From contig JACYUE010000005.1 of NCBI GenBank assembly GCA_014841595.1, forward strand, positions 124,001 to 188,000: 64,000 nucleotides of DNA, in the 5' to 3' direction. Both the position numbers and the translations under genes were made by a program. Source of the DNA: Oxalobacteraceae sp. CFBP 8761 (GTDB lineage Bacteria; Pseudomonadota; Gammaproteobacteria; Burkholderiales; Burkholderiaceae_D). Numbering within the stretch: position 1 is the first letter of the stretch; each line of letters begins with the position of its first letter. This document shows, piece by piece, positions 40,438 through 53,944 of this stretch. Under the pieces are notes generated by a model. That model made no database searches. It worked only from the letters and a program-made list of their open reading frames with translations, and was not told the origin of the DNA.

Positions 40438-41205
40438 TTAGTGGCGCAGCTTGTAGCCGCGCTTGAGCAGGTTGATCGCCATGGCCGTCAGCACCGCGAA
40501 GAACACGGACACGATGGTCAGGCTGGTCCACGGCGACACGTCGGACTGGCCGAAGAACCCGTAACGGAACCCGTCAATCATATAAAAGAACGGGTTGAAA
40601 TGCGAGACGGCCAGCCAGAATGGCGGCAGTTTTTGTACCGAATAGAACACCCCGGCCAGGAACGTGGCCGGCATGATCAGGAAGTTCTGGAACGCGGCCA
40701 GCTGGTCGAATTTTTCGGCCCAGATGCCGGCGATGACGCCCATCGTGCCGAGAATGGCCGCGCCCAGGATCGCGAACACGACGATCCACACGGGCGCGAC
40801 AAACGTCAGGTGCGCGAACCAGGCGGTAATCGCAAACACGCCGGCGCCAACGGCGATCCCGCGCAGCACCGCCGCGCCGACATACGCCGCCAGGATCTCG
40901 GCGTGCGACAGCGGCGCGAGCAGAATGAAGACCAGGTTGCCACTGATCTTGGACTGGATCAGCGACGACGACGAATTGGCGAACGCGTTTTGCAGCACGC
41001 TCATCATGACCAGGCCGGGAATCAGGAACGACGTGTAGGCCACGCCTTCGAGCATCTCGACCCGGCCGTCGAGCACGTGGCCGAAGATGACGAGGTACAG
41101 CATGGCGGTGACGACCGGCGCGGCGACGGTCTGCGTGGCCACCTTCCAGAAGCGCAGCGACTCTTTGTAGAACAGGGTGCGGAACCCGATGGAGAACAGA
41201 TTCAT
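40438..41205 (-). CDS. ABC-2 type transporter permease (YadH-like)
   Basis: 255 residues with six membrane segments, ABC-2 family. MNLFSIGFRTLFYKESLRFW is the N-terminal amphipathic entry; YTSFLIPGLVMMSVLQNAFA and PLSHAEILAAYVGAAVLRG are conserved in YadH-type permeases, as is GVFYSVQKLPPFWLAVSHFN near the end. The start overlaps the ATPase stop as ATGA. With the upstream ATPase it forms an exporter of unknown substrate in the inner membrane; its place next to the Mla operon suggests an envelope-related role but does not prove it. Confidence 0.93.
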   Translation of the reverse strand: MNLFSIGFRTLFYKESLRFWKVATQTVAAPVVTAMLYLVIFGHVLDGRVEMLEGVAYTSFLIPGLVMMSVLQNAFANSSSSLIQSKISGNLVFILLAPLSHAEILAAYVGAAVLRGIAVGAGVFAITAWFAHLTFVAPVWIVVFAILGAAILGTMGVIAGIWAEKFDQLAAFQNFLIMPATFLAGVFYSVQKLPPFWLAVSHFNPFFYMIDGFRYGFFGQSDVSPWTSLTIVSVFFAVLTAMAINLLKRGYKLRH

Positions 41206-42116
41206 TGCTTACCCTCTTCCATGATCTGGATGAAGATGTCTTCCAGGTCGGCCTGCTGCAGCTGCATCTCGTCGATCACGGCGCCCGCTTCGCGCAGGCG
41301 CGCCAGGATCGGTTCGACGTCGGCGTAGTCGTTCACGCGCAGCGTGTATTTGTTGTTGTTGGCAGGTTCGTCGTGCGACACGAGCGGGCGCAGTTCGGCC
41401 GGCAGTGCGCCGGACTTCAGATGCACGACCAGCTGCGAGCCCGAGACGCGGCGCAGCAGAGTGCTCATCGTGTCGAGCGCCACCACATTGCCCTGCTTGA
41501 GCATCGCCACGCGCTGGCACATGGCCTGCGCTTCTTCGAGATAGTGGGTGGTGAGCACCACCGTGTGGCCGCCTTCGCGGTTCAGGCGCGCGATGAACTT
41601 CCACAGCGTCTGGCGCAGTTCGACGTCGACGCCGGCGGTCGGTTCGTCCAGTACGATCACCGGCGGACGGTGCACGAGGGCCTGCGCCACCAGCACGCGC
41701 CGCTTCATGCCGCCCGACAGCGCGCGCATGTTCACGTCGGCCTTGTCGGTCAGGTCGAGGTTGTGCATCACTTCATCGATCCAGCCATCGTTGTTGCGGA
41801 TGTCGAAGTAGCCCGACTGCAGGCGCAGCGTTTCGCGCACCGTGAAGAACGGATCGAACACCAGCTCCTGCGGCACGACGCCCAGGCGCTTGCGCGCTTC
41901 GCGAAAATCGGTGACGACATCGTGGCCGTGGATTTTCACGCTGCCGGCGTCGGGCCGGATCAGGCCCGCGATGGTGGAAATGAGGGTGGTCTTGCCGGCG
42001 CCATTCGGGCCCAGCAGGCCAAAGAACTCGCCCTCTTCGATGGAAAGGGACACGCCCTTGAGCGCCTTGAAGCCTTTGTAGCTCTTCTCGACACGGTCAA
42101 TCTGGATTGCAGTCAT
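41202..42116 (-). CDS. ABC transporter ATP-binding protein (YadG-like)
   Basis: 304 residues. Walker A GPNGAGKTT, the Q-loop region VVPQELVFDPFFTVRETL, signature LSGGMKRRVLVAQALVH and Walker B VIVLDEPTAGVD are complete, with the H-loop in VVLTTHYLEEAQAM. The C-terminal part after residue 225 is the extra domain of the CcmA/YadG group. It energises the ABC-2 permease encoded just downstream (4-base overlap). First gene after the mla terminator, with 168 bp between terminator and ATG where a promoter for the ABC-bolA-murA-his-tat run probably lies. Confidence 0.95.
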   Translation of the reverse strand: MTAIQIDRVEKSYKGFKALKGVSLSIEEGEFFGLLGPNGAGKTTLISTIAGLIRPDAGSVKIHGHDVVTDFREARKRLGVVPQELVFDPFFTVRETLRLQSGYFDIRNNDGWIDEVMHNLDLTDKADVNMRALSGGMKRRVLVAQALVHRPPVIVLDEPTAGVDVELRQTLWKFIARLNREGGHTVVLTTHYLEEAQAMCQRVAMLKQGNVVALDTMSTLLRRVSGSQLVVHLKSGALPAELRPLVSHDEPANNNKYTLRVNDYADVEPILARLREAGAVIDEMQLQQADLEDIFIQIMEEGKQ

Positions 42117-42284
42117 GCGAAATGGGAGGCGCGACGCGCGATAGTCAAAACAAAACGGAGGCCGGCTGGGGAACGCACCAGGACCGTGCAGGGAAACAGT
42201 CCATTATAGGTGAAATTGCCATGTCAAGCGGGCCAGGCGGAGAAACCCGGCGGACGCCGTAGGAGCAGATGTGAAACGCGGAAG

Positions 42285-42313
42285 AAAAAAAACGGGCAGC
42301 CGAAGCTGCCCGT
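42285..42313 (-). terminator. Rho-independent terminator of the mla operon
   Basis: Perfect 9-bp stem (arms 42292-42300 and 42305-42313) with a CGAA/TTCG tetraloop, followed on the minus strand by eight Us (42292-42285). It begins 3 bases past the mlaB stop. It is the clearest terminator in the window and separates the mla operon from the downstream ABC/murA/his run. Confidence 0.93.
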
Positions 42314-42315
42314 AT

Positions 42316-42591
42316 TCATGCTGGTGCGACCAGCGTGTCGACCCCGTACAGGGCCGCCAGCTTGCGCACGTTGTCCGGCACGTTGATGAACGTGAGCCGG
42401 TGCCCGGCGCTCAGCGCACGGCGCTGCCAGGCCAGCAGCAGGGCCACACCCGACGAATCGGCCGACTTCACGCCGGCCAGGTCGAACACGGTCTCACCAA
42501 GACCGATCGCTGCCTCACCCTGCGCCAGCGCCAGGCGGGCGCTGTCGAAGGTCATGGCGTCGATCGTCAGCATGGGATTTGCCTCAGCCAT
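42316..42591 (-). CDS. mlaB: STAS-domain protein MlaB
   Basis: 91 residues, STAS fold: the core VFDLAGVKSADSSGVALLLA has the Asp-Ser-Ser loop typical of anti-sigma-antagonist-like STAS domains. MlaB is the cytoplasmic accessory subunit that stabilises the MlaFE ATPase complex. It overlaps the mlaC stop by one base and is the last gene of the operon, followed at once by the terminator. The sequence is divergent at the N-terminus, but position and the STAS loop make the call safe. Confidence 0.92.
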   Translation of the reverse strand: MAEANPMLTIDAMTFDSARLALAQGEAAIGLGETVFDLAGVKSADSSGVALLLAWQRRALSAGHRLTFINVPDNVRKLAALYGVDTLVAPA

Positions 42592-43241
42592 TACTTGCCC
42601 GGCGCTGCCAGCGGCTTGGACGCCAGTTGCGCATTGCGGTCGGCCAGGCGCTTGATCAGGCCATCGACGCCGCTCTTGCTGATCTCGCTGTTGAAGGTGC
42701 TCTTGTAGGTCTCGACCAGCCAGGCGCCCAGGATGTTCACGTCATAGATCTTCCAGCCGTTGCCGTTCTTGGCCAGGCGGTAGTTCAGCGTGATCGGCTC
42801 ACCGCGCGCAACGTTGACCTGCGAGCGCACTTCGACATCGGTATCGGTGGCGGCTGCGCGCATCGGCTTGAACTCGACGGTTTCGTTCTTGATGGTCGAC
42901 AGCGCACCGGAGTACGTGTAGACCAGCAGATTACGGAACTCGGTGGTCAGGCGTTTTTGCTGATCCGGCGTGGCGGTGCGCCAGTGACGGCCAGCGGCTT
43001 GCTGGGTCATTTTCTCGGCATCGACATACGGCAGGATCTTGGTATTGACCAGACCCATGATCTTGCTGCGGTCGCCCGACTGGATCGCCGTGTCGTTCTT
43101 GACGCTGTCGATCACTTCGGCGCTGATGCGCTTGACCAGCACGTCCGGCGCTTCGGCGCTGGCGGCTGGCTGAGCGATCACGCTCGTGGAAAAGGCAGCG
43201 GTGACTGCGGCGGCGGCGATCAGGTGCATGAATGGCTTCAT
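42591..43241 (-). CDS. mlaC: Periplasmic phospholipid-binding protein MlaC
   Basis: 216 residues. Signal peptide MKPFMHLIAAAAVTAAFSTS with cleavage near VIAQPA. Mature Tol-Tol/Ttg2 family: ADKMTQQAAGRHW-like segment (here DAEKMTQQAAGRHWRTATPD), FRNLLVYTYSGAL and WKIYDVNILGAWLVETYKST are typical. MlaC ferries phospholipid between the MlaA complex in the outer membrane and MlaFEDB in the inner membrane. It lies between mlaA (15 bp) and mlaB (1-base overlap). Confidence 0.96.
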   Translation of the reverse strand: MKPFMHLIAAAAVTAAFSTSVIAQPAASAEAPDVLVKRISAEVIDSVKNDTAIQSGDRSKIMGLVNTKILPYVDAEKMTQQAAGRHWRTATPDQQKRLTTEFRNLLVYTYSGALSTIKNETVEFKPMRAAATDTDVEVRSQVNVARGEPITLNYRLAKNGNGWKIYDVNILGAWLVETYKSTFNSEISKSGVDGLIKRLADRNAQLASKPLAAPGK

Positions 43242-43256
43242 CGTATTCCTTTCAAC

Positions 43257-44003
43257 TTACTTCGTTTCGGAAGGTGCTGGCTCGGCGACGTCATCGGCCT
43301 GGCGCGGCACATTGCCGTCGTAGACCTGGCTCTGGCGGCGCTGCAGATAGCCGTCGCGCAGGAACTCATAGCGGTCCAGTGCGGCGTCTTCCATCAGGCC
43401 CGAGGCGTCGAGCAGCGTGGCGCGCTTGTCGATCAGGTTGACACCGGTGCCGACATTGCGCCAGTTGACCGGCGTCTTGTAGCGCCAGATGTTGCCGGCA
43501 CTGTCGGCCGGCAGCGCTGCGGTGTCACGCACCGTAGATGGGCCCAGCAGCGGCAACATCAAGTACGGACCGCTCGGTACGCCCCATTTGCCCAGCGTCT
43601 GGCCGAAATCTTCGTTGTGCTTCTGCATGCCGGCTTCGGATGCGATGTCCAGCAGACCGAAAATGCCGAAGGTCGAATTGACCGCCACGCGGCCGAAATC
43701 GGTCGCGCCGGCTTCGCCCTTGCCCTGCAGGAAGTTATTGATCGAGCTCCAGGCATCCGACAGGTTGCCAAAGAAATTGTTCACGCCCGTTTGGGCAAAG
43801 CCCGGTACGACCTTCTTGTAGGCGGTCGCGGTGGGCTTGAGCACGGTGCGGTCAACGGCATCGTTGAACGAATAGACGGCGCGGTTATAGCCTTCGAGCG
43901 GATCCTGCGGATTGTTCGCGGTCGTCGCGCAACCGGTCAGGACCAGGACAGCAGCGGCGGCGGCACAGAGACGCACGTGCGAAAGCGAGTTGGTGTAGTT
44001 CAT
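43257..44003 (-). CDS. mlaA: Outer-membrane lipoprotein MlaA (VacJ)
   Basis: 248 residues. Lipoprotein signal with lipobox LTGC, acylated Cys at position 25 of MNYTNSLSHVRLCAAAAAVL plus VLTGC. The VacJ body is clear: DPLEGYNRAVYSFNDAVDRT, NFFGNLSDAWSSINNFLQGK, GRVAVNSTFGIFGLLDIASE and FGQTLGKWGVPSGPYLMLPL. MlaA removes misplaced phospholipids from the outer leaflet of the outer membrane. In E. coli it is encoded apart from mlaFEDCB; here it is within the operon, between mlaD (1-base overlap) and mlaC. The last about 20 residues are acidic and low-complexity. Confidence 0.96.
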   Translation of the reverse strand: MNYTNSLSHVRLCAAAAAVLVLTGCATTANNPQDPLEGYNRAVYSFNDAVDRTVLKPTATAYKKVVPGFAQTGVNNFFGNLSDAWSSINNFLQGKGEAGATDFGRVAVNSTFGIFGLLDIASEAGMQKHNEDFGQTLGKWGVPSGPYLMLPLLGPSTVRDTAALPADSAGNIWRYKTPVNWRNVGTGVNLIDKRATLLDASGLMEDAALDRYEFLRDGYLQRRQSQVYDGNVPRQADDVAEPAPSETK

Positions 44004-44473
44004 TAACTACCTTCCTTTCCATCAGCAGCCTTGCTGTAGATAAATTGATTGATCAAGTCTTCGAGGACTGTCGCCGACTGGGTGCGAATGATGCGATCAC
44101 CCTCGGCCAGATTGTTCGTGTCGCCACCGGCTTCAATGCCGATGTATTGCTCGCCAAGCAGGCCCGCGGTCAGGATCTTCAACGAACTATCTTTTGGGAA
44201 TTTATAGTCGGTGTCCAAATCGAGGCGCACAGATGCCTGGAAACTCTTGTCATCAAAGGCAATCTCGCCCACGCGGCCGACCACCACACCGGCGCTCTTG
44301 ACGGGTGCCTGCGGCTTGAGGCCGCCGATATTGTCAAAGCGGCCGCTGACGGAATACGTCTGCCCGAACGACATGGACTTCAAATTGCCGGCCTGGAAAG
44401 CCAGGAACAGCAGTGCAGCCAAGCCCAGCAGCACGAACAGGCCAACCCAGACGTCGATAGTTTTGCGATGCAT
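44003..44473 (-). CDS. mlaD: Phospholipid transport MCE protein MlaD
   Basis: 156 residues. A single N-terminal membrane anchor (VWVGLFVLLGLAALLFLAFQ) precedes one MCE domain: VSGRFDNIGGLKPQAPVKSA then GVVVGRVGEI and ILTAGLLGEQYIGIEAGG. MlaD hexamers sit on MlaFE and form the periplasmic lipid channel. Located 24 bp after mlaE; the stop overlaps the mlaA start by one base. Length and single MCE domain are typical. Confidence 0.96.
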   Translation of the reverse strand: MHRKTIDVWVGLFVLLGLAALLFLAFQAGNLKSMSFGQTYSVSGRFDNIGGLKPQAPVKSAGVVVGRVGEIAFDDKSFQASVRLDLDTDYKFPKDSSLKILTAGLLGEQYIGIEAGGDTNNLAEGDRIIRTQSATVLEDLINQFIYSKAADGKEGS

Positions 44474-44497
44474 TTTATTACCCTAAAACCGTGTTAG

Positions 44498-45280
44498 TTA
44501 TTTATTGAACATCAGGGCGGTCATGACGAAGTTCAGCCCCCAGACCAGCAGCGATGCAATCACGACAGTACGCGTGGTCGCACGCGAGACGTCTTCCGGC
44601 GTCGGCTGGGCCTGGTACCCCTGGAACAGGGCAGTAAAGGTCACGGCGATGCCAAAGATAAAGCTTTTAATCACGCCGTTCAGTACGTCAGCGCGCACAT
44701 CGACGCCAGATTGCATCTGGGCCCAGAAAGAACCTTCGTCCACGCCAATCAATTTCACGCCGACAAGGTAGCCGCCCATCACGCCAACGGCCGAAAACAC
44801 CGTCGCCAGCACTGGCATGGCGATCACGCCTGCCCAAAAACGCGGCGCCAGCACCCGTTGGACCGGATTAATCGCCATCATTTCCATGGCCGACAATTGC
44901 TCGCCTGCTTTCATGAGGCCGATCTGCGCCGTCAGCGACGTACCGGCGCGGCCAGCAAACAGCAGCGCGGTGACGACCGGACCCAGTTCGCGCACGAGCG
45001 ACAGCGCAACGACCTGGCCCAGCATCTGCTCGGCGCCGTACTGGTTCAGCGTGTAATAGCCCTGCAGGCCCAGCACCATGCCGACGAACAGGCCGGACAC
45101 GGCAATGATCACCAGCGAGTAGTTACCGATGAAGTGGATCTGCTCGGAAATCAAACCCGGGCGGCGGAATGCGCCTGGCGACACGCGCAGGATGCTGAGG
45201 AACGAGCGGATGGCAAAGCCGAGACCGGCCAGCCCTTCGCGCACGGTACAACCGATGTAACCGAGGAAACGGGCGATCAT
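44498..45280 (-). CDS. mlaE: Phospholipid ABC transporter permease MlaE
   Basis: 260 residues from MIARFLGYIGCTVREGL, whose ATG overlaps the mlaF stop (ATGA, 45277-45280). MlaE family motifs: IIAVSGLFVGMVLGLQGYYT, LVRELGPVVTALLFAGRAGT (coupling region) and AEIGLMKAGEQLSAMEMMAI-like (here AQIGLMKAGEQLSAMEMMAI). Five to six membrane segments. It is the inner-membrane permease of the Mla phospholipid transporter. Longer frame-open extension to 45472 lies inside mlaF and was rejected. Confidence 0.96.
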   Translation of the reverse strand: MIARFLGYIGCTVREGLAGLGFAIRSFLSILRVSPGAFRRPGLISEQIHFIGNYSLVIIAVSGLFVGMVLGLQGYYTLNQYGAEQMLGQVVALSLVRELGPVVTALLFAGRAGTSLTAQIGLMKAGEQLSAMEMMAINPVQRVLAPRFWAGVIAMPVLATVFSAVGVMGGYLVGVKLIGVDEGSFWAQMQSGVDVRADVLNGVIKSFIFGIAVTFTALFQGYQAQPTPEDVSRATTRTVVIASLLVWGLNFVMTALMFNK

Positions 45281-46080
45281 GTGCGCGCTCCCAGGCCCAG
45301 GTCGTCGGCCAGCGTCTTGCCGGGATAATGGAACGGCACCGGACCGTCCGGTTCGGCGTTGACGAACTGGCGCACGTACGGGTCGGTCGACACGCGCAGT
45401 TCGGTCGGCGTGCCTTCTGCAACGATCTTGCCAGCGGACATGAAGTAGACGTAATCGGCAATCGCGAAGCACTCTTTCACATCGTGCGAGACGAGGATCG
45501 AGGTCGAGCCGAGGGCGTCGTTCAGGTTGCGGATCAGATTGGCGGTCACGCCCATCGAGATCGGGTCAAGGCCGGCGAACGGCTCGTCGTACATGATCAG
45601 TTCAGGGTCGAGCGCCACCGCGCGCGCCACGGCCACGCGACGCGCCATGCCGCCCGAAATCTCGGCCGGCTTGAGGCGGTGCGCATTGCGCAGGCCCACG
45701 GCGTTGAGCTTCATGAGCACGAGGTCGCGGATGAGTTCTTCGGGCAGGTCGGTGTGCTCGCGCAGCGGAAACGCCACGTTATCGAACACCGACAGGTCGG
45801 TAAACAGTGCGCCAAACTGGAACAGCATGCCCATGCGCCGGCGCAGGCGGTACAGCCCCTGCGTATCGAGGCTGTGCACGACTTCGCCGCCAATGCGGAC
45901 TTCGCCACGCTGGGGGCGAATCTGGCCACCGATGAGGCGCAACACCGTCGTCTTGCCGCAACCGGACCCGCCCATGACAGCAATGAGCTTGCCACGTGGG
46001 AAATCCATGCGCAGATTCGACAGAATGGAACGCTCACCGTAAGCAAAATGCAGATCGCGGATTTCGACTAGGTTCGACAC
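45277..46080 (-). CDS. mlaF: Phospholipid ABC transporter ATP-binding protein MlaF
   Basis: 267 residues read from a GTG (46078-46080), as no ATG is in frame at the family start MSNLVEIRDLHFAYGERSIL. Walker A GGSGCGKTT, signature EISGGMARRVAVARAVALD (the GGMARR form typical of MlaF) and Walker B LIMYDEPFAGLDPISMG are complete. It drives lipid transport by MlaE. First gene of mlaF-E-D-A-C-B; the 414-bp AT-rich gap upstream should contain the operon promoter. Confidence 0.96.
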   Translation of the reverse strand: MSNLVEIRDLHFAYGERSILSNLRMDFPRGKLIAVMGGSGCGKTTVLRLIGGQIRPQRGEVRIGGEVVHSLDTQGLYRLRRRMGMLFQFGALFTDLSVFDNVAFPLREHTDLPEELIRDLVLMKLNAVGLRNAHRLKPAEISGGMARRVAVARAVALDPELIMYDEPFAGLDPISMGVTANLIRNLNDALGSTSILVSHDVKECFAIADYVYFMSAGKIVAEGTPTELRVSTDPYVRQFVNAEPDGPVPFHYPGKTLADDLGLGART

Positions 46081-46455
46081 AGCATCATTTGAGGTTAGAG
46101 AATCCGGTATTGTAGTGCAGAAAGCTATTTACCCGCTTGAGGGACCCGATTTTACCCCCGGCTGGCGACGTGACATTACAACACTAATAACTGTTCAGTC
46201 AGCTATTTAACGTTGTAAGCAATTGTTTTCATTGGATTATGCATACATGACAATATTGCGATTCCTTGTTAGGAATCAATATAATTGAAACATATTTACA
46301 TAAACCGTACGATGCAGCCCGCTTCATCTGGCAACAGCGTGCCAGGCTATTTTGCATCGCAGCATCAATTGGGGCTGGCTTTGCGAATTAGCAAGTGACA
46401 GTTTATAAATAGTTTGTCATGCATTTGTCGCCAGGCTATTTGCAAGCTGGCGAAC
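46081..46455. promoter_or_regulatory. AT-rich gene-free gap upstream of the mla operon
   Basis: The gap between mlaF and gltD holds no credible gene. Bases about 46170-46320 are strongly AT-rich compared with the genes around, as expected for a promoter of the long minus-strand mla operon, but no convincing -35/-10 pair was found. It contains the palindrome at 46260-46277 and two copies of GCCAGGCTATTT(T)GCA (46341-46356 and 46430-46444). Confidence 0.4.
46260..46277. repeat. Palindrome upstream of mlaF
   Basis: GATTCCT-TGTT-AGGAATC, perfect 7-bp arms about 180 bp upstream of the mlaF start, in the AT-rich gap. It could be an operator or a small hairpin; nothing in the sequence identifies a regulator. 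Confidence 0.35.
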
Positions 46456-46482
46456 ATGGCGGTCGCATTGCACGACCGCCAT
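46456..46482 (-). terminator. Hairpin terminator downstream of gltD
   Basis: Perfect 10-bp inverted repeat (46456-46465 and 46473-46482), 7-nt loop, 12 bases past the gltD stop. No T run follows on the minus strand, so termination efficiency is uncertain. Confidence 0.6.
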
Positions 46483-46494
46483 TCAACCTATGTC

Positions 46495-47958
<1,464 letters not shown>

Positions 47959-47990
47959 AATATTTTCCTTGGTCGTTGGTCCGCGGCTGC

Positions 47991-52706
<4,716 letters not shown>

Positions 52707-52779
52707 GCGACATTCTCCACATCTTTACGGGATCGAATGCCGAGAATAGTGCAATGCAAAATCCCCCGTCAACCTCAAT

Positions 52780-52800
52780 AATTAGGGTCAGAGTCGAATT
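52780..52800 (+). repeat. Outer inverted repeat, left copy
   Basis: 21 bp containing GGGTCAGAGTCGAATT; exact reverse complement of 53862-53882. Confidence 0.8.
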
Positions 52801-52827
52801 GTTTGACAACTTTTTGAGAAAGACGAT

Positions 52828-52846
52828 AATTGGGGACAGAGTCATT
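52828..52846 (+). repeat. Inner inverted repeat, left copy
   Basis: AATTGGGGACAGAGTCATT; reverse complement of 53710-53728 with one mismatch, and its first 16 bases match 53756-53771 exactly in inverse. Confidence 0.75.
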
Positions 52847-52907
52847 CTAGTTTGTAGGGGTGCTCGTCGCTGCAACCTAAGCTATTGATTTTAAATAGGT
52901 TTTCGCA

Positions 52908-52937
52908 ATAAAAAACGGCACGAATAACCGTGCCGTT
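52908..52937 (-). terminator. Rho-independent terminator of the RAYT gene
   Basis: Perfect 9-bp stem (52914-52922 and 52929-52937), 6-nt loop, followed on the minus strand by a run of Us (52915-52910). It lies 20 bases past the transposase stop. Confidence 0.75.
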
Positions 52938-52957
52938 GTGTCGGGAATTGCGCTGTT

Positions 52958-53668
52958 TCAGGCTTGTGCGAACGGTGGAAGCGGTGGATTAAAAGGTCGG
53001 CCACGCTTGGCTGGCAAGATCTGGCGTTGTGTTTTTTGCTCGAGCTGGCTTTTGAACGAGTCCGATCCCAATGGCTTGTTTCGCAGAATCGAGGTGGTGA
53101 TGAAATCTACCTCCTCGGATGACAAGCCTTGCTGCACCATGTCGATATACGCGGCCTCGCGCTGGAATGGCGTGTTGCCCAATGCCCAGAACAGGCTGTG
53201 GTCGCTGACGAGCGTATCCAGACGCGCACCGGCATGGTGGGCATAGCTCGACCATGGATAGTCGCCGGGGCTGACGGAAAGTTGCGCGCGCACCGGATTG
53301 AGCTCGATGTAGCGGCTGCAGGTCATGAAATACCGGTCCGAGTCGATCAGCGAGGTGCGGAAACGTCCCTCGAACAAGCCACCGCTGCGCTCGTACTTGT
53401 GGTTAAACCATGGAACATAGAGTCGGCCAACCTTCTGCATCATCAGTGCCAGGCCGGTGGCGTCGCTCGGTGTTGCCAGCAGGTGAACATGGTTCGGCAT
53501 CAAGACGTATGAATGGATTGCCACGTCATAAAACCGCGCGCCTTCCTTGAGCCAGACGAGAAATCGCTGGTAGTCCGCCTCGTCCCTGTAAATGATCTGG
53601 CGGTTATTGCCGCGCTGAATTACGTGGTGCGGTTGCTCGGGAACGATGAGTCGAGGTTGGCGTGCCAT
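52958..53668 (-). CDS. REP-associated tyrosine transposase (RAYT, Y1/HUH family)
   Basis: 236 residues. MARQPRLIVPEQPHHVIQRG is the RAYT N-terminus; the HUH motif is in YVLMPNHVHLLATP, followed by SRYIELNPVRAQL and DYPWSSYAHHAG, which are diagnostic of the transposase IS200-like/REP family. The catalytic Tyr is probably in the MMQKVGRLYVPWFNHKYERS region (one of Y of GRLY or HKY). These proteins nick single-stranded REP hairpins and are thought to spread REP/BIME repeats; they usually do not move themselves. The gene appears intact. The flanking inverted repeats are its likely substrate. Confidence 0.92.
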   Translation of the reverse strand: MARQPRLIVPEQPHHVIQRGNNRQIIYRDEADYQRFLVWLKEGARFYDVAIHSYVLMPNHVHLLATPSDATGLALMMQKVGRLYVPWFNHKYERSGGLFEGRFRTSLIDSDRYFMTCSRYIELNPVRAQLSVSPGDYPWSSYAHHAGARLDTLVSDHSLFWALGNTPFQREAAYIDMVQQGLSSEEVDFITTSILRNKPLGSDSFKSQLEQKTQRQILPAKRGRPFNPPLPPFAQA

Positions 53669-53709
53669 GGCGTCGGATGTGCGTGAGGAATCCGAATTCT
53701 ACAATGGAA

Positions 53710-53728
53710 AATGACTCTGTCCCTAATT
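53710..53728 (-). repeat. Inner inverted repeat, right copy
   Basis: AATGACTCTGTCCCTAATT, 42 bases upstream of the transposase ATG; inverted partner of 52828-52846. Confidence 0.75.
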
Positions 53729-53755
53729 AAACGCAAGAGCTCGCGAAATACTGCC

Positions 53756-53771
53756 GACTCTGTCCCCAATT
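53756..53771 (-). repeat. Additional inverted REP-like copy
   Basis: GACTCTGTCCCCAATT, exact reverse complement of 52828-52843; a second right-hand partner for the inner repeat. Confidence 0.7.
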
Positions 53772-53849
53772 ATTTGAGAATAAGTACAGACGCAATTTAT
53801 CGCCCGACTTTTCAGCCGCAATTGTGTAATCCAGCCAATTTCCCAAAGA

Positions 53850-53921
53850 AAATTGGCCAATAATTCGACTCTGACCCTAATTGTCTGAGTGGAAATTGGC
53901 CAATAATTCGACTCTGACCCT
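53850..53921 (-). repeat. 29-bp tandem direct repeat containing the outer REP motif
   Basis: Two identical 29-bp units, 53850-53878 and 53893-53921, offset by 43 bp. Each contains AATTGGCCAATAATTC followed by GACTCTGACCCT. The first unit overlaps the outer inverted repeat (53862-53882). The pair lies directly at the 3' end of the response-regulator gene (stop at 53945). Confidence 0.8.
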
Positions 53922-53944
53922 CATTGGGAGAGGGTTGAGGCGGG

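Larger units (their letters stand above)
52780..53882. mobile_element. RAYT element bounded by nested inverted REP-like repeats
   Basis: The outer pair 52780-52800 and 53862-53882 are exact 21-bp inverted copies (core GGGTCAGAGTC). The inner pair 52828-52846 and 53710-53728 are inverted copies with one mismatch (core GGGACAGAGTC), and 53756-53771 is a further inverted 16-bp match to 52828-52843. The transposase gene lies between. The region is lower in G+C than the genes around. The repeats face inward as expected for REP/BIME sequences recognised by REP-associated tyrosine transposases. The exact mobile boundaries cannot be set from one copy; it sits between gltB and a two-component system, next to the gltB promoter region. 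Confidence 0.65.

Noticed and set aside
53850..53925. CRISPR-like repeat
   Set aside because: Only two repeat units with a 14-bp interval, carrying the REP motif seen across the RAYT element; spacers are far too short and there are no cas genes.
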